From assembly GCA_023443225.1 (NCBI GenBank), contig JAEZVF010000075.1, positions 1-64,000 on the forward strand: 64,000 nt of DNA, read 5' to 3'. A model generated the notes under the pieces. That model worked only from the letters and a program-made list of their open reading frames with translations. It was not told the origin of the DNA and ran no database searches. This document shows positions 63,483 to 64,000 of the stretch, in pieces. The translations under genes were made by a program, and so were the position numbers. How positions within the stretch are numbered: position 1 is the stretch's first letter; every line of letters starts with the position of its first letter. This DNA is from Bacillota bacterium (lineage in GTDB: Bacteria; Bacillota; Clostridia; Lachnospirales; Lachnospiraceae).

Positions 63483-63839
63483 TTACTGTAATGCCTCAAA
63501 AGCATTCTGGATTAAAGTAATATCCTGATCTAAGATGATTACCACATCAAAACGGCATGGAGTATCCAAAGGAATCTGATGGGTCAGCATATAATACTGT
63601 GCTGTACGCGTAATCTTCCGTATTTTTCTCGTATCAACAGCTTCCTGTGGCAGTCCTTTTGATGTATTGGTCCTGTATTTGACTTCAATAAATACCAAAT
63701 ACTCCTGATCGTTTGCGATAATATCAATTTCACCGGTCCTACACCTAAAATTCTGTGTAATAACAACATAACCTTGCCCCGTTAAATATTTTGTAGCAAG
63801 TTGTTCATACTCCGTACCAACGGAACGCTTATTATACAT
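63483..63839 (-). CDS. YraN-family (UPF0102) endonuclease-like protein
   Basis: 118 residues. The restriction-endonuclease-like core reads GTEYEQLATKYLTGQGYVVI, RTGEIDIIAND and LVFIEVKYRT, giving the E...D...EVK pattern. A DNA repair or processing role has been proposed. The gene lies between an FlhB-like gene and pgeF, a frequent order in Firmicutes. Confidence 0.92.
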   Translation of the reverse strand: MYNKRSVGTEYEQLATKYLTGQGYVVITQNFRCRTGEIDIIANDQEYLVFIEVKYRTNTSKGLPQEAVDTRKIRKITRTAQYYMLTHQIPLDTPCRFDVVIILDQDITLIQNAFEALQ

Positions 63840-63841
63840 CG

Positions 63842-64000
63842 CTATTCCCCTTTCGGCCGAAGTTTATCTTTTATACGATCCATATTATCTACAAACACCA
63901 ATACTTCTGCAACAACTTCATAAAGCTCCGGTGGTATATAATCACCAAGTTCCAATTTGGAAAGCGTTCCTGCTAATTTCTCATCCTTATGTACAGGAAT
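63842..64000 (-). CDS. FlhB-like (YlqH / EscU-YscU-HrcU family) C-terminal domain, partial
   Basis: 52 residues are in the window, and the 5' part runs off the right edge. ELGDYIPPELYEVVAEVLVF and the basic end (DRIKDKLRPKGE) match the cytoplasmic C-terminal domain of FlhB and its stand-alone homologue YlqH. The NPTH autocleavage site would be upstream, outside the window. YlqH followed by yraN is a common Firmicute order, so a stand-alone YlqH is likelier than a flagellar FlhB. Confidence 0.8.
   Translation of the reverse strand: MPVHKDEKLAGTLSKLELGDYIPPELYEVVAEVLVFVDNMDRIKDKLRPKGE

Overview
The window comes from a low-GC, spore-forming Firmicute, most likely a Lachnospiraceae (Lachnoclostridium-like) clostridium. 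The support is the AT-rich base composition, strong AGGAGG ribosome binding sites, spoIVA, the Gram-positive division set (divIVA, sepF, minCDE, mreBCD), anaerobe genes such as a flavin reductase-rubredoxin fusion, and clostridial gene orders such as DUF512-der-plsY-gpsA-spoIVA. The genus is inferred, not proven. Most genes lie on the minus strand, and TTG start codons recur (yggS, the HlyD-like gene, DUF378, mrdA, DUF2089). No rRNA, tRNA or CRISPR array was seen.

Layout. 0.3-3.2 kb: a BlaI-type repressor next to a rubredoxin fusion, with dyads upstream, then a DUF4143 ATPase. 3.2-10.2 kb: rluD, lspA, aroB, divIVA, ylmH, yggT, sepF, yggS and an HlyD-like membrane protein, which is a cell division and envelope cluster. 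10.4-12.5 kb: a DUF378 protein followed by a complete IS1182-family element (IS copy A). 12.5-31.4 kb: a P-loop ATPase, a lipoprotein DD-carboxypeptidase, mgsA, rodA, minEDC, mrdA, mreDCB, radC, a DUF4321 protein, a PLP lyase, miaA, mutL, mutS and rnhA: cell shape, septum placement and mismatch repair. 31.4-38.3 kb: a DUF5662 protein, a membrane-anchored MutS-like ATPase, an intracellular GH43 enzyme, a split DUF606 transporter pair with a divergent Crp/Fnr regulator, and an SH3-NlpC/P60 hydrolase. 38.6-44.6 kb: spoIVA, gpsA, plsY, der and a DUF512 radical-SAM protein.

44.6-58.8 kb is the accessory and decaying part. It holds a ~300-bp near-perfect palindrome, a membrane-protein remnant, a ~2000-residue DUF4011-helicase-nuclease-DUF3320 protein of antiphage type split by a one-base frameshift, an HTH remnant, a metE broken by two frameshifts, a headless NUDIX gene beside a second IS1182-family element (IS copy B, 17-bp perfect inverted repeats), a chemoreceptor and a glyoxalase-like remnant. 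58.8-64 kb returns to ordinary genes: tag, a GNAT acetyltransferase, DUF2089 with a 55-residue membrane protein, a long PRPP synthetase-like protein, pgeF, yraN and the C-terminus of an FlhB-like protein. The DUF2089 and PRPP-synthetase genes share a duplicated promoter module.

The points most worth following are the long palindrome, the frameshifted helicase beside decaying genes (all breaks fit single-base losses in short homopolymers), the hairpin-capped IS ends, the duplicated promoter, and the Crp-like palindrome inside a promoter spacer.
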